Source: Bombus terrestris (taxonomy: Eukaryota; Arthropoda; Insecta; Hymenoptera; Apidae). From it: a DNA stretch of 64,000 nucleotides. The DNA lies in contig NC_063275.1 of assembly GCF_910591885.1 (NCBI RefSeq), forward strand, positions 24,540,501-24,604,500. The letters run 5' to 3'. The notes below the pieces were generated by a model, which worked only from the letters and a program-made list of their open reading frames with translations, was not told the DNA's origin and ran no database searches. The position numbers were made by a program, and so were the translations under genes. This document shows positions 13,601-25,560 of the stretch, piece by piece (within the stretch, counting starts at the first letter, position 1; each line of letters opens with the position of its first letter).

Positions 13601-16600
13601 AATTTATAATCACATTTAGCGACAAAGACGACAACTTTTGTATCGTGGTCTTGGCGGATTTCAATCGATCAGATTGTAAATTTTCGAAGTGTTTAAAACG
13701 TTTTGGAAAGGGCTGAGGTATAAATTGGTGGATCGGATTTAAAGAGTGCTCCGGACGTAACAAAAAGGTATATATAACTACTAAATAAACTTCTTTCGAT
13801 TTAACAAATGTTTAATCATTTTTCACGGATAGAGTTTCAGATATTAACAATTTATGGAAAAATATGAATTGATTGTTCTGTAAAAAGAGTTGACTTTTTC
13901 AGTGCAGAAGCATCGATCGAAAATCTGTTACAGATACAATGTGATTGTTTAGCTTCTAACGTTAACATGCAAATGGCAATACTGCAATAATACATATACA
14001 TGTAGAAATCACGTAAATGTAGCACGTGATTATGATCACATATGTACATATATTCATTAAATGTGTAACAACCTAATTTAGACGATGACTACGGCCGCCA
14101 TTAGCACGTATAGTCGCCGTTAGTGACTTTTTAGTATCGATCGCAAATCAAGTAAATTTCAACAGATCGTTGTACGAACAACGATCGAAGTCGATCTCGA
14201 CCATGCAAAAGTTAAAGTTCTTTTATTCGCTTATTAAAAATTTACATATAACGAGTGCGATAAGAGGAAATAACAATTTGTGGAAGAACTGTTTTCAAAG
14301 AGTTACTCGGGTAGAATATTCGAATTAAATCGAAATAAATTATTTTGATTAAATAAAGGATCAAAAAACAGCACAATTTGTTCGCTGTATCGTAATCGTT
14401 CAATTTTTTGTTAAATAATTGGAAAATACCTAGTTACCTATTACGATTGTATTAATTCTACAGTAATTGTTTTAATTCTACGTTGCTGCACGGTTTGTTG
14501 ATATAATTATCTGTACTGCGATTATTGATAAGAGCATTTACTGAAAGTAAATCAGCAAATGACATCCAGAGAAAATTTAGATGCGCGTCCAATCATATAT
14601 ATTGCATTCCTTTCTCATTTTTGTCTTAGCTATGTGTTTCTAAGAAACGGAACTCTTTGTTATTTATACTTTCGTCTTGCACAATGAAATTAATACTCAT
14701 TATTCATAATATTCGTTAATTCATTAGTGACAGCCTATTGTCCAACGAGGTCCTGACATCATCTTTAGACAGGTAAAGGTCAAGGCTTATTCAGCAGGTG
14801 TGAATTCGTTAAAAAATTGTTTCTAAGCTATTTAAACGCTACTTCTACGTTCATTAGTTAGAATATACATATAGTCTTTCAGTATCGCGTTAATTGGATT
14901 GTTTGTATAGTGTAACATAGCGAGATTTATATTTTATGGAAGAATTCCATCCCGTAACTGTATTCTGCAATATAATCGAACTCTATTTATCTGGATGCAT
15001 CGAGGACAACCAGTTCGTACAATGGAAATATACCGATTTTGCTCGTTCCAATAATAAAAGTTTACTTTAAGATAAGTAGATTCGATCGCACGAAGTTCAT
15101 TTAATTTAGGTCACAAAAATCAAAAAATATATAATAATTTCAAATTCATTCTCACGAGCAGAAAGAAATGCTTAAGAAAAATAAGAAAAGAAAAAAAGAA
15201 AGAAAGAAAGTTTTCCCTGGTATTTCTAGCATCAATGAAGCCCTAACTATTATTTTCTTCCAATAAACAGAATTCAAATAAATGTACCATTTCGAAATTA
15301 AAGAAAACCGAAGTTTTACCATTTTTTCTTCTCTTGTGCAATCTTCGTTTTTGTTCATTCAACCTACAATATCTAGCCATTGTTTCGCAGCTTTGTAATA
15401 TAGCTTTGCTTCAAAAATAAGGAAACACGAGAAACTTGAAATATCTCAACGTACGAGTGTCTTGAAAAATGAAGAAATGTTGAATAAGAAATTTTATTTA
15501 AAAAGGGTAGTGCTACGAATCGAATGCGGTAAAAAATCTAAAAATTCAATATCTATTTTTTTCGCGATAAATTTACCGTCGAGACAATCACGATTTATTA
15601 CAATTTATTACGATTATAGAACCAACTGCGTAAGATTAAAAATTTACCAAGGACATTTTCATCCCTTCGTGACATCGACATAATAATTCCCGATAGTATC
15701 AGCGGAAGTAAAAAGGAAACAAGGATATGACGTGGATTACGCTGCTTCAGGACGTTAAACGAACAACGGTGACGTCGAAGCGACGTCACTTCACCCTTCA
15801 AAGAGTTAATTTAGAAGTGAATGGGTTACATTGGGTTCCGAAGCATCGGACCGCGGAATACGATGTTATCTGCGTGTTCTTTCACGTTCCATCGACAGAT
15901 GATATCACCCACGCTCGATAGGAACTGATCACGCGAAAATTCTAACGCGTTCAGAGACCTCTTAATGGGAATTAATTATCAAAGGACACCGATCTAAACG
16001 TACGAAGGCGTCGTTATTCTTGAACGTCGCGTCGGCAAACGAGTCAATGTGTTAACGCATGTGTACATAAAGGTAAGTGGAATAACTCGTTATTGCTTAA
16101 ACTGCTAAAGACTAACGTCACGTTAATGCAACATTGCGTTTCTCAATCGATTTATATCGTTCAATTCTACTTCTTAACATCGTAGTTACGGTAGAGAAGT
16201 CCAACTATTTGTTTAACGTTTTTTTCTTATTATTGCTTCTTTCACTTAGATTCTACGATGTTTACGAAGTCTCCAAGAGTTGAAACGAGTCACCCTGATT
16301 TATCAAAATATATGTTATATGTTGTATATTGAAATTGTGCAAAATATTTTTGCACCTCTAATTTCTGAATATCGTAGCAAAAGGGATAAAACGGACGATA
16401 TTTCAGCGGAGACTAACCAAATTAAAGGAATAAATTAATTTTGCAATTTGAGAAGAGAATGGAACCGCCGTGTGCAATGCACTGATTAAAATTGAACTAG
16501 TTGTTGAACACGTTAATACTTGATGTTTCGCAAACGCAAACAAAAGTAGCTACGCCAAACGTCGAGCAATTCAACAATGAGATGGTAGGAAACGTTCTGA

Positions 16601-17439
16601 GTCAGCTCTACGTGTTATTATTTAACGTTATGTAATTATTGTTACTCGTTTGTCTGCTTCAAACAGATTTTTATATCGAATGCCAAACATCGATTATTAT
16701 TTGGCATAAAAAGTAAAATTGTGATCCTTATGCTCAAAAAATAATTATGAAAATCGAAGTTAAACAGATTAACGAAATGAACAATTAACGTTAAATCTCG
16801 ACATTACAAAATTAAAAGATCTATACCACCATTGTCTAATTGATTCGAACAATCTTAAATGCATCTCCAAATACAACATTCCAGCGTTGCTAAAATCGTC
16901 TAGACGGCTTATTAGAGCAAGTTTCGTGCATTGTTTTTGCCATCTTACGCTTAATCCAGCGGCTAGTCTAACGCGGACCCGGCTTAACATTCTATTCGCA
17001 TATGTATATAACGGGACATAAAAGAACGTTTAATTACTTTCGTTTTATAAACATTCTTTTATCCCATCGCTGTACATCTATCGTCTCTACGTGGATTCTT
17101 CGACCGATCCATTTAAAAATATTGCATCAAAATACTTTGCAATGTCAAAGAGACAGGCTACATCATCGACGAAGAATTACCTTGAGCGGCGGCTCGACGA
17201 CGAATGCTCTTATTCGCGCTAGAGACGCGAGCACTCTGAGACCTCGTCGCGGGTCTACGTCTTCTCGTTGGTGTACTGCTGTCAGGAGTTCCGCTTCCAC
17301 TATCCTTCTCTCTGTCGATTTTATCCCTCTCTCTGGCACCCGAGGGAGGCATCGCCTCCAACATTTGTTCCATGCTGGAGAAACCAGGTGCACAGATCGA
17401 GGCCGATCTGGTCTTCCGACGTAGCGAAGTCTCCGACAT
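10664..17439 (-). CDS. N-terminal exons of a basic, Ser/Arg/His-rich protein; possible RGK-family small GTPase (partial)
   Basis: Two minus-strand exons fit together. Exon 1 is 17439-17181: it starts with ATG (MSETSLRRKTRSASIC...) and ends CAAG|GTAATT in phase 1. Exon 2 is 10924-10664: acceptor TTTCAG, donor AAGG|GTAAGT in phase 1. The intron is about 6.3 kb. The join keeps one open frame of about 172 codons. Visible features are RRKTRSAS, RRRRPATRSQS, an eight-His tract at the start of exon 2, RRRGSRRGQS, an acidic EEGEDED patch and a final RLRSFSLTSKG. The repeated R-x-x-S sites suit basophilic kinase and 14-3-3 binding. The terminal RLRSFSLTSKG resembles, from memory, the N-terminal extension of insect RGK (Rad/Gem/Rem-like) GTPases, which act on voltage-gated calcium channels; this is tentative. 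No GTPase domain lies in the window; later exons must be left of position 1. Confidence 0.7.
10925..17180 (-). other. Large intron of the partial minus-strand gene
   Basis: This 6.3 kb stretch separates the two exons above. I see no further exon with matching phase and no element with clear termini. It contains an A/G microsatellite-like run near 15182-15211. Short open frames in all six frames appear to be chance. Confidence 0.55.
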
Positions 17440-18240
17440 CTTTGCTTCTCTTCGTTCGCCGATTCTTCTACTATTACACTATTCTTCGACAATTTCCGAT
17501 TTTTCAATAGAAAAAGAAGAAAACCGTATTCTCGAGGTACGATTACGAGTAAATTTCCTCGAATTTCTGTTATTTTCCCCGTGTGCTCGCCGTAAAACAA
17601 CGATATACCCAAGAGTCTATTTTCCCTCTTTGAAAACACGTTTCTGACTGAAACTTCGAGCTTTCTCTTTTTATCAATTCCCAGGGTTCGTTATCTCTAG
17701 CGAGATTTTTTCTCTGAAACACGTTGCACTCGACTCTCTTTGCACTTTTGCCCTTTGAAACGATCAAGATTCTCGGGAAACACGCCCGGGACGAAGTTTC
17801 CAGGTCCCGGAAGAGCGCTACTTCTCGAAAACCACCGACTGACTTCAAACGAGACGAGTTTGATTATTCTCAAAATAGGCGCTCTCCTCGTTGAAAGCTG
17901 GTCTGTTCGTCGAGCGTTTTACGCTTGGCGCGACCTTTCGCCAGGTACGTTTCCGCGAGCACAGATTCAACGTTCGATTAAAAGTTTCACAGAGAAGAGA
18001 CGGAGTCTTAGCTGTCACGCTGGCAAGTCCATGGGAACACGGCTGGCTGGGCCTCCGGCGACTTTCAGAAACTCGCTCACCGACGAAACTTGTGAATTCT
18101 GAAGCAACATGTGGTAACACAGTCGTTAATTGTGGACGATACGCTCGCGACGTTTTTGCTTGGGTTTCCGCGGTTTTCGTCTACAGAAATCTCGATGCGA
18201 TCGCAACTCGTCATTTAGGTTTCCTTTTGCAATAGTAACT
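17440..18240 (-). promoter_or_regulatory. CpG-rich 5-prime flank of the partial minus-strand gene
   Basis: The sequence directly upstream of the ATG at 17439 is clearly richer in G+C and CpG than its surroundings, and has overlapping open frames in several frames, as expected of CpG-rich noncoding DNA. I infer 5-prime UTR and promoter. No TATA box or initiator can be assigned with confidence. Confidence 0.4.
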
Positions 18241-18527
18241 TTGTTTCGGTGATTTTTGACACATTGTAACATTATAATTTGATGTTTCTTTAATTTTTGT
18301 AATCTTTAGAGTATACTTTTCTTTGAGAATCGTAATTTTTTGTAACTTTTTCTTTCTGTCTTTTTCTTTAAATAGAAATTTGGATTCATGGCGTCAGAGA
18401 ACCTTGACATTCGTCTTAAAAGGCTTTATAAATCTTTCAAATTCTAATTTGTAACCCTAGTTGAAATGTGTTATCCCCAAGGTATATAAAATGTACTATA
18501 ATTGAGAGAATTTCAATATTATATAAG

Positions 18528-18680
18528 GACCCTCTGTAAAAAGTAATACCGCGGTTTTTGTACATGGAAAATACGAAGCAAGTCCTTTTCACCAGACTGG
18601 TTGTCACAATTTTTGGATACCTTCGATGGCTCGTTGGAAAAATTTGGTTTGTTGGGATGCGTACGACTGTTTCGACAACT
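18528..18680 (-). mobile_element. Decayed mariner-like transposase C-terminal remnant
   Basis: On the minus strand one frame reads KFFQRAIEGIQKL, then a stop codon, then QPVW and another stop. F-x-x-x-GI-x-KL followed by a Trp-containing segment is the layout of the mariner transposase C-terminus. It is followed by a terminus-like stretch around 18528-18560. The frame is broken by at least two stops, so it is a fossil. The assignment rests on a short motif and is uncertain. Confidence 0.35.
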
Positions 18681-20747
18681 TCAGAGAGACATATTTTTCT
18701 ACCGTAAACAAATTGGAACGATTTTGCTCGTTGCAAATCGAACTACGTGCTATTTCAACACTGAGTTTCGCGGAAAACCGAAAATAATGGTGAAAATTCT
18801 GCTTCTTTTGGAAGTAATAAATTATATTTTTAAATTACAATCACGATCACATTAAAAGGATCTCCATTTTTCATAACATGAAAGTAATTTGGAACTTTCA
18901 AAAGTCAGTTTACTCTTTAACAGGATTGGCATTTAAAATTACACCAACCACCATAACGAACAGTCTATGCGATTGAATATCAGACGTTAAAAACGTAATG
19001 AAACCATATTTTGCAAAATTCCCGTGCAAAGTACCAATTTACGAGTTGTAAATAAATTTATTCTTCGATCAAAATGGCATGGCAGTTGCCCGATTCAGTG
19101 GTTCTCGACAATTAACATCGTAATTACCTGTTCTAATTACGAGGCTTCGAAGTTACTTTGCTATTAGAAATTTGTTTGTCCCGATACACCAGCATGGTGG
19201 TTACTTTATTTACATAAGAATGAGCCACCGGCGATAGAACGTTCTATTTCCTTCTGTAATTAACTGCAACACATCGTTACAAGCTCCAATACAATCACTG
19301 TTTTTTACCAAAACAGAAAAAAAGATTCGCGTCAGACGGAAAACATATATTTCCCTTGCCATTTATCTTATACTCGTAGAACTCTTCTACGAGTCAAAGA
19401 GATTTTCTAGTGTTTTCGACACACGAATACCATTCAAATAAGCATACCGTCGGAACCTTCAAAGATCCCAGGAAATCTGTTCGTAACAGATAATATACAG
19501 AGTGTTCTAGATTTTAACGTCGAAGCTTCGTCGGTATATTCTATGGGTTTAAATAAAAGAAAAATATTACATAATCGTAGGTCGTTCGAGACCTTAATAA
19601 AAAATGTTACGACAAAAAAACGAAATACGAAACGGACAGCAAAGAACTCGCGATTATTGCGATTGCCGCTGCAGAAATCGTAAACGTAGCGCGTATTTGG
19701 ATTCCCTAGATTCGTAAATAATCGCGGTATTTAGATACGAAGTCGAACAACTTGCTAATAGTACTGGCAGATATTCGCTTCAAAATCATTGACGATCTCG
19801 AATAGTAAACACAGCTCGCATAAATAGACTAAACGTAAATATTTCCGGTCTACTTGTACATTGTATCGCGGTAACCGCTAGTTCTTTATTGTTCTCTTCG
19901 TATTTCGTTTTCTAGTCATAACTTTTTTATTAGGTCTTGAACGACTTGGATTTCTTTAACATTGTTTTCTTCTTTAGACCCATAGGATGTACCGAGAAAG
20001 CTTCGCCGTTGAAATCTGTAACACCTTGTATGCAATAAGACAAGATATAGGTACGACGAAATATTTTAAAGGGGAATTCATCTCCGTCGAGCTGCTCGAA
20101 GAAATATAAAACACGTACTGGCTGGATTATCCAGAGATTCGATATTCGAGTATATCCGTGATATTTTCCCATTTACGTAATGTAAAATTGGAACGGCAAA
20201 CATTGATGGGAAGTTAAATGAGAAACGAGAAAATGTAAAATTCCATTGCGCGGAAGGAAACGAATAGAAATTCGCCCGGAGAAGACGAACGAAACGAAAG
20301 AGTTAGAAATTACGATAAATTATGTCGTTACTTGACGAACGATAGATCCGGAAACGAACGAAGAGTATACGTAGAGGATAGAGACGAAATTGTAGTTGTC
20401 TATATTTAGCGGGAGAATTAAAGAGGCTATTAACGTTATAGCCAGTCCATCAACAGTTTCACCAATAGTCTATAAGACTTTTATTAGAGAAAACTATCTA
20501 TCGATCATCCTCCTTTTCTCTCTCTCTCTCTGTCCTGCAGTTTCTCTCTTTCTTTCTCGCCGTAGAGGAACGACACGTTTATTGCGCTTGAAGTGCAACG
20601 TTAAGTGGAAGAGATCAGCCTTTGTGCGTTCTCCGCTATGTTTACGAGCTTCGAGGCGCATGATAAATTTTATGAATTGCAAGCTTGACACTACAGGTAC
20701 TCGAACGAACTCCGCCATTTATAAAATTAAAGTATCTTTTGAAATTA
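18681..20747. other. Gene-free stretch
   Basis: No exon or RNA gene is recognised on either strand. A CT-rich run is seen near 20516-20532. Otherwise this is ordinary AT-rich noncoding sequence. Confidence 0.5.
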
Positions 20748-21293
20748 CAGTAGCTCGCGAAAGTACTCGAACACTTGTGGAAACCTTTCGCGAATAGATT
20801 ATCTTTGTTGTTTGGAATATTTTGAAATTTCATTGGCACTATGACACCCGACCATCATGCTCGTATATCCATAATGTTTAAAACAAATCTGAAAATATGT
20901 GCGGATGATACACACTACTCGTACGAGATATTTAATGCAAACATATGTTTCGCAGCTATCGCGATTAATTATTTTTCTCAACCGTGTATTTAATTTTTAT
21001 TAAAATATATATTTGTAGTATATGTCTCGTAAATCCTACGTACGCTTTTAGATTGATTTCAAATTTGATAAAAATAATCCTGACAGTCTCGCTACAGTGC
21101 TGATGAAATTTGTAAACGTTTCATATAATACGTTTCGTATAACACATAGATGCATTTTCAGCTTGGTTTCAAATTTTATTAATATAGCCATATCAGATCG
21201 TATCAAAGCTAATAAAAATATTCTACGTAACACAAACGATACACGTATCGAAATTTTCTATGGTAAGTGTTCGAATATTTTCGTCAGCCCCGA
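20748..21293 (+). mobile_element. Tc1-like nonautonomous element, copy 2 (both termini)
   Basis: The left end, after TA at 20746-20747, reads CAGTAGCTCGCGAAAGTACT and continues into CGAACACTTG. The right end, near 21262-21293, contains AAGTGTTCGAATATTTTCGT, which is the inverted counterpart of the left end. The element is about 545 bp with inverted terminal repeats of about 30 bp and no transposase, so it is a MITE-like derivative of a Tc1-type element. Internal blocks match the copies near 6183 and 25005. Confidence 0.7.
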
Positions 21294-22439
21294 TCTATCG
21301 CGAGTAGAAAAGTTGTTTCAATGATCGTATAAATTTGAAAAATTCACGACGCTTACGACTATTTTATACGTTTCTCGTTCGAATCTGCAAATGATATTGT
21401 ATGACAGCGTTTATGACATTTTAATGTGTCAAATTGGAAATTCGATCGATCTCTCTAGATTCCTTCGAAGAAACAAAAGCTAGAGTCAATCAACGAGTCT
21501 TCGGTATCCTCTTTGCCATATATTCGACCTTATTAAGGGATAAACTCACGTAATTCATTATCCCGTATATCAAATGTCTGGCAACCTCATTACACACTGC
21601 ATCCACGCCCGACGATCGTGCGCGAAACAGGTGCACGATTAAAATTCCATCTTCCCTTGGGAATTGTAACGATGCAAATTGAATATTACACAGTCGGATC
21701 GTTTTCGACGTCGTAAACGTTACTGCCTTAAATAGTCGATTGGGATACAAATCGACCCGACCTTCTGGATGTCGTTAGAAAAGTAGGATCGCGCTTCTTT
21801 CCCTACTGTTGAAATTAAAAAATATTCTGTGTAATGAATTAAAAATTGAATTGAATTTGAATTTAAATTGAAATGAATTTAGGGGAAATACGTTCATAAA
21901 GAAATGAAAAGCTCTTCCTATTATATCATCTATTATCTAGCTCTGTTTTCGCATACTTGTATGAAAGTTTATCGATACAGCAATTATTTTTTAATCTTTT
22001 AATTACGATTTTATAAGTAAAATATGCTCCATGGCAGGAAACATTTTACTCGTCTTTAGTAACGTATCGGAGCAACGATCGAAACACGTAAACTCTGCTC
22101 ATTTCGTACTAGCTTCCAACGTCAAAACTATACCTCGGAAGCTTCATTATCTAAGCGATAGCTATCAACCGAAATTTCAAATAATTAAATATTAAATAAA
22201 ATGATCAAGAAACGAACGAAAGAAAGAAAAACAGACGTCGAAGCCCCGTTACTTTCCAGCATGGGATATAATATTCTGTTTTCAAAAGTATAAAAGAAGG
22301 AGAGGAACGAATAAAAAGAAGATGAAAGAACCTTTCCTCTTTTTTTAAACAAAGTCCGATCGATCGAGGTCTCTTCGACGATTAACACGATCGTTTATGA
22401 AATCTGTATGATTACCACAGTCCTAAAAAAAAAACACTG

Positions 22440-22800
22440 GCTCGCGTTTACCACTTCCGGTGGCCGGTGATCGCATCGAATGATCTGCTCGTCATTTTCC
22501 AAGCTCGATGTTCGTCGTCACATGTCTCGATCGCGTGTGCGCCGAGGACCAAGTAACCGACCGACACCAGAAGAAATGGAAGAACAGAACGAACGAAAGT
22601 ATACGCGAGGAGATACGACACGCAGATGCACGTTCGACGATACGCGGCACACTGAGCTTCCTCCGAGCAGCGACGTCGCGACGCCAGGCGTCGTGGCAGC
22701 TCGGAATGTCTCGCGGCGACGCTCGGCGAACCTCGTGTCGACGGCTGGCCAACGTCCAAATTCTCCGATGTAGAGAATCGCCTCTCTCACCCTCTTCCTC
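22440..22800. promoter_or_regulatory. CpG-rich island
   Basis: A sharply bounded G+C and CpG-rich block within AT-rich DNA, open in several frames on both strands. It is likely a promoter or first-exon region of an unidentified transcript; direction is not determined. Confidence 0.4.
22452..22759 (-). other. Possible minus-strand first coding exon with a hydrophobic segment
   Basis: In a CpG-rich island at about 22440-22800, a minus-strand frame starts with ATG at 22759. After a basic stretch of about 43 residues it has a hydrophobic helix (core VRSVLPFLLVSVGYLVLGAHA region), then continues to a donor-like AAGTG|GTAAAC at 22452. This would suit a signal-anchor first exon. No partner exon was found, several other frames are also open here, and CpG-rich DNA often gives chance frames. 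Treat it as a hypothesis. Confidence 0.25.
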
Positions 22801-25004
22801 TCTTTTTCTCTCTTTTTGGCGGGTTGAAAATCACAGCGATGTAAGTCAAGATTTTGAGAATTTTGATTCAACCAGATGTCGCAATCCTTTAAAGTGTCAT
22901 CCTACTAGTTTGAACAATCAATTACGTTATAATTTCACTTGCCGCTATGAAACGCTTTCGCGGTTTCAAAAGATAAAATTAACTTTCCCTAACAATAAAC
23001 ATGGAGCCCATTTTATGGAAAATGACGACAGATCGATTTACACCACTATGATTTTCGATTCTCGACGTATGATTTTGTATCGAATATATCGTACTTTGTT
23101 GAAATTTAATCCTCCGCAGATAAACCAAGTTGTCTTCGCCCTGAACTTCTTCGAAGCAAATTTTTATGCTTCCTGGAAAACCTTTTAAACATCCGACTTA
23201 AAAACTGCTGATATAGTACCGTAGAGACTTCAAGAGGTAGCCCAAAAATTATTTACGTTCACTTAAAGCCTAGAACAATAAAAAAATTACACGTAGACAC
23301 GGCCGACTTACGTCCCTTAAGGAAAGTGCGAAAATATACTAATAATACAAATAATACATACATTGAATTCTGTATACTATTGCGCCTACTATTTACACCG
23401 CCTTGATTCTCCGTCTTAAAAAGTCTCTCTCTCTCTCTCTCTCTCTCTGAACCTGGCTATCTGCACGGATTCGCAGGAAAACGTCTCGCTACGAATTATT
23501 TACGAGCCACGGAACGATTCGCGCGACCGATACCTTTGCCTCCCGTTTTACATCGTTTTACGAGCTACTCGGAATCTCGAAAGAACGCTGAGACGAGCAG
23601 GATTAGAGACACTAGAGGGGAAAGTTTCTTTGTTCCACTGGAGAGCTTGCTGCTCGTGAAGAGAACTTGTTTATGAGATTCGACGCTCTAGAACCTGTGC
23701 GACGGAAGGATGGATTTGTTTGATTCGACGGATGATCCTGGATATTTGAAGTCCGTTTTGCGGCTTCTTTTACGGTTTGGCCGAAAGTACTAGTTGAAAG
23801 TTGGTTCGAAGGGATATTGAAATGCAAAAGCCAATGGAAACACGTAGTTTGAAATATAAGCATCACGAAGGTTGTAACTAAGATTAGGCTTGAAGGGAAA
23901 CGTTTGGGATTTTTGCAGATGCGCGTGATAGTTGGAAGGAGATATAGGTAATTTAGGATGAAAAATGGTGAGAATATCCTGAATCGAAAGGGGGACCATA
24001 TCGATAATGATAGGCTCAGCCCCTGTGAACAGTGATGAATATAACGTTCAACGAATATAACGTTCAAATAATTCAAACAACGTTAAAGGCAGCGATACGA
24101 TACGATCTAACGTAATTTTTCGATAAAAGATATCTAAGAAATTCTTCGAAGTTTGAAGTGTATTAAATAAACTAAAATTCAAGTACGCGCTAAATCATCG
24201 CAAAAAGATGACGAGATATTTTTTTTCAGTCCTTTCCCCGAAAAAGAGAATGCCCAAGAGCATTACTAACGCGAATGGTTTCTACATTTCGATATTTCGT
24301 AACCACTGTTCTTCGATCTCCTCTAGTTTCTTTAATTTCGGAAACCCCATTCTATCAAGGAACATTTTCTAAGACGTTCGCATCGTCGTAAAACATCGTC
24401 GAAACGCATGCTGAAACGGTAAAACGTTTTCACAAGGGTTAAGGTAACTAGATATTTGGAATTTTTAATCAGAAATCAACAAAACGCATCGCGTTTGGTA
24501 TTCCGATGGTACTGACAACTTTAAACAGTAACAAATGTTCCCATAAAGCTAACAGTGGCATCGCTACGCTCACAGATATTCGATTAAATTCATAAGAAAG
24601 TTGGCGATGTTTAATCTCACATTCGAAATAAATAATACGCGAAGGAAGATGTTATTCTTGGCGTGAAACATTGTTTCTGTAAAAAATAACGAACGCATCG
24701 TTAGGTGGTTAGCGACTGCTGTCGAGCCGGATTTTCAGAAGTCAGAACAACTTTCGATGAAAGAAAATTCCAAGGAAAACGTTGGTAAGAGCAAAATGCT
24801 GCTTACGCGGTTTCATCGGAAGACTATTGTGAGAATTGAACTCGTACGTTCTAATGATTTCTCAGAAACTAGGCGGAAACTTTCTCTTCGTAACTAATCA
24901 CGTTGCCGACAAAGAATCGATGTTTCTGAGTCGATAGGAAAGTCGATATACGTGATATCTCGTTGAGAGAATAAATTTCGAGGACGATGAAGCAATATCT
25001 GTCG
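22801..25004. other. Gene-free stretch
   Basis: It contains a perfect CT dinucleotide run at about 23426-23449. The longest open frame (minus, 24076-23612) has no domain, biased composition and no splice context, so I regard it as chance. Confidence 0.5.
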
Positions 25005-25560
25005 TGGCATGGCTCGCGAAAGTATTCGAAACACACAGACGCACTTTACGAATATATCACGTGTGTTACGTATGTTACACGAAACATTTGGAATTTCATT
25101 AACATCGTAACAACTATAATATGGTTATATTGGTAAAGTTTGAAACAAATCTGAGAATATGTGCAGAAATTGGAAAATATTCGGTACAAATATATACGTA
25201 GTACATATATTTCGTAGAGATCACAAAATCAATTATCCATTATATTAATATACCTCGATATTCGATGGGACCATATTTCACACTTATGTGCTTAAAATAT
25301 CTATTTTTGTTGTATACTAATTTTTTAATAAATATATTTCTTGCAATACCTTATCTTCCAACCGATGTACATCTTCATCTCCGGATTAGTTGTAAATTTT
25401 ACCGATACAATCGTGCCAGTCGTGTCTCGTTACAGTGCCAATAAAATTTCGAAATCTTTTATATGTATAAAAGTTTTATATAACTCACACAATGTACGTA
25501 CGTTTAAAAGTTCAAATAGTATGCCGAGCCATTGTATACCGAATACTTTTGTGTCAAAAC
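25005..25560 (+). mobile_element. Tc1-like nonautonomous element, copy 3 (degenerate)
   Basis: The left end reads TGGCATGGCTCGCGAAAGTA followed by TTCGAAACAC. Internal blocks match copy 2: tttgaaacaaatctgagaat near 25140 against tttaaaacaaatctgaaaat in copy 2, and the cagtcgtgtctcgttacagt block near 25412 against cagtctcgctacagtgctga. The right end is poorly preserved, so the end coordinate is approximate. Confidence 0.6.

Noticed and set aside
22508..23188. 226-codon plus-strand open frame
   Set aside because: The first third is the CpG island, open in several frames; the rest is AT-rich with no recognisable motif. It looks like a chance extension.
23612..24076. 154-codon minus-strand open frame
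   Set aside because: No domain, no splice context, odd Ser/Pro/Phe composition and surrounding sequence without coding character; most likely chance.
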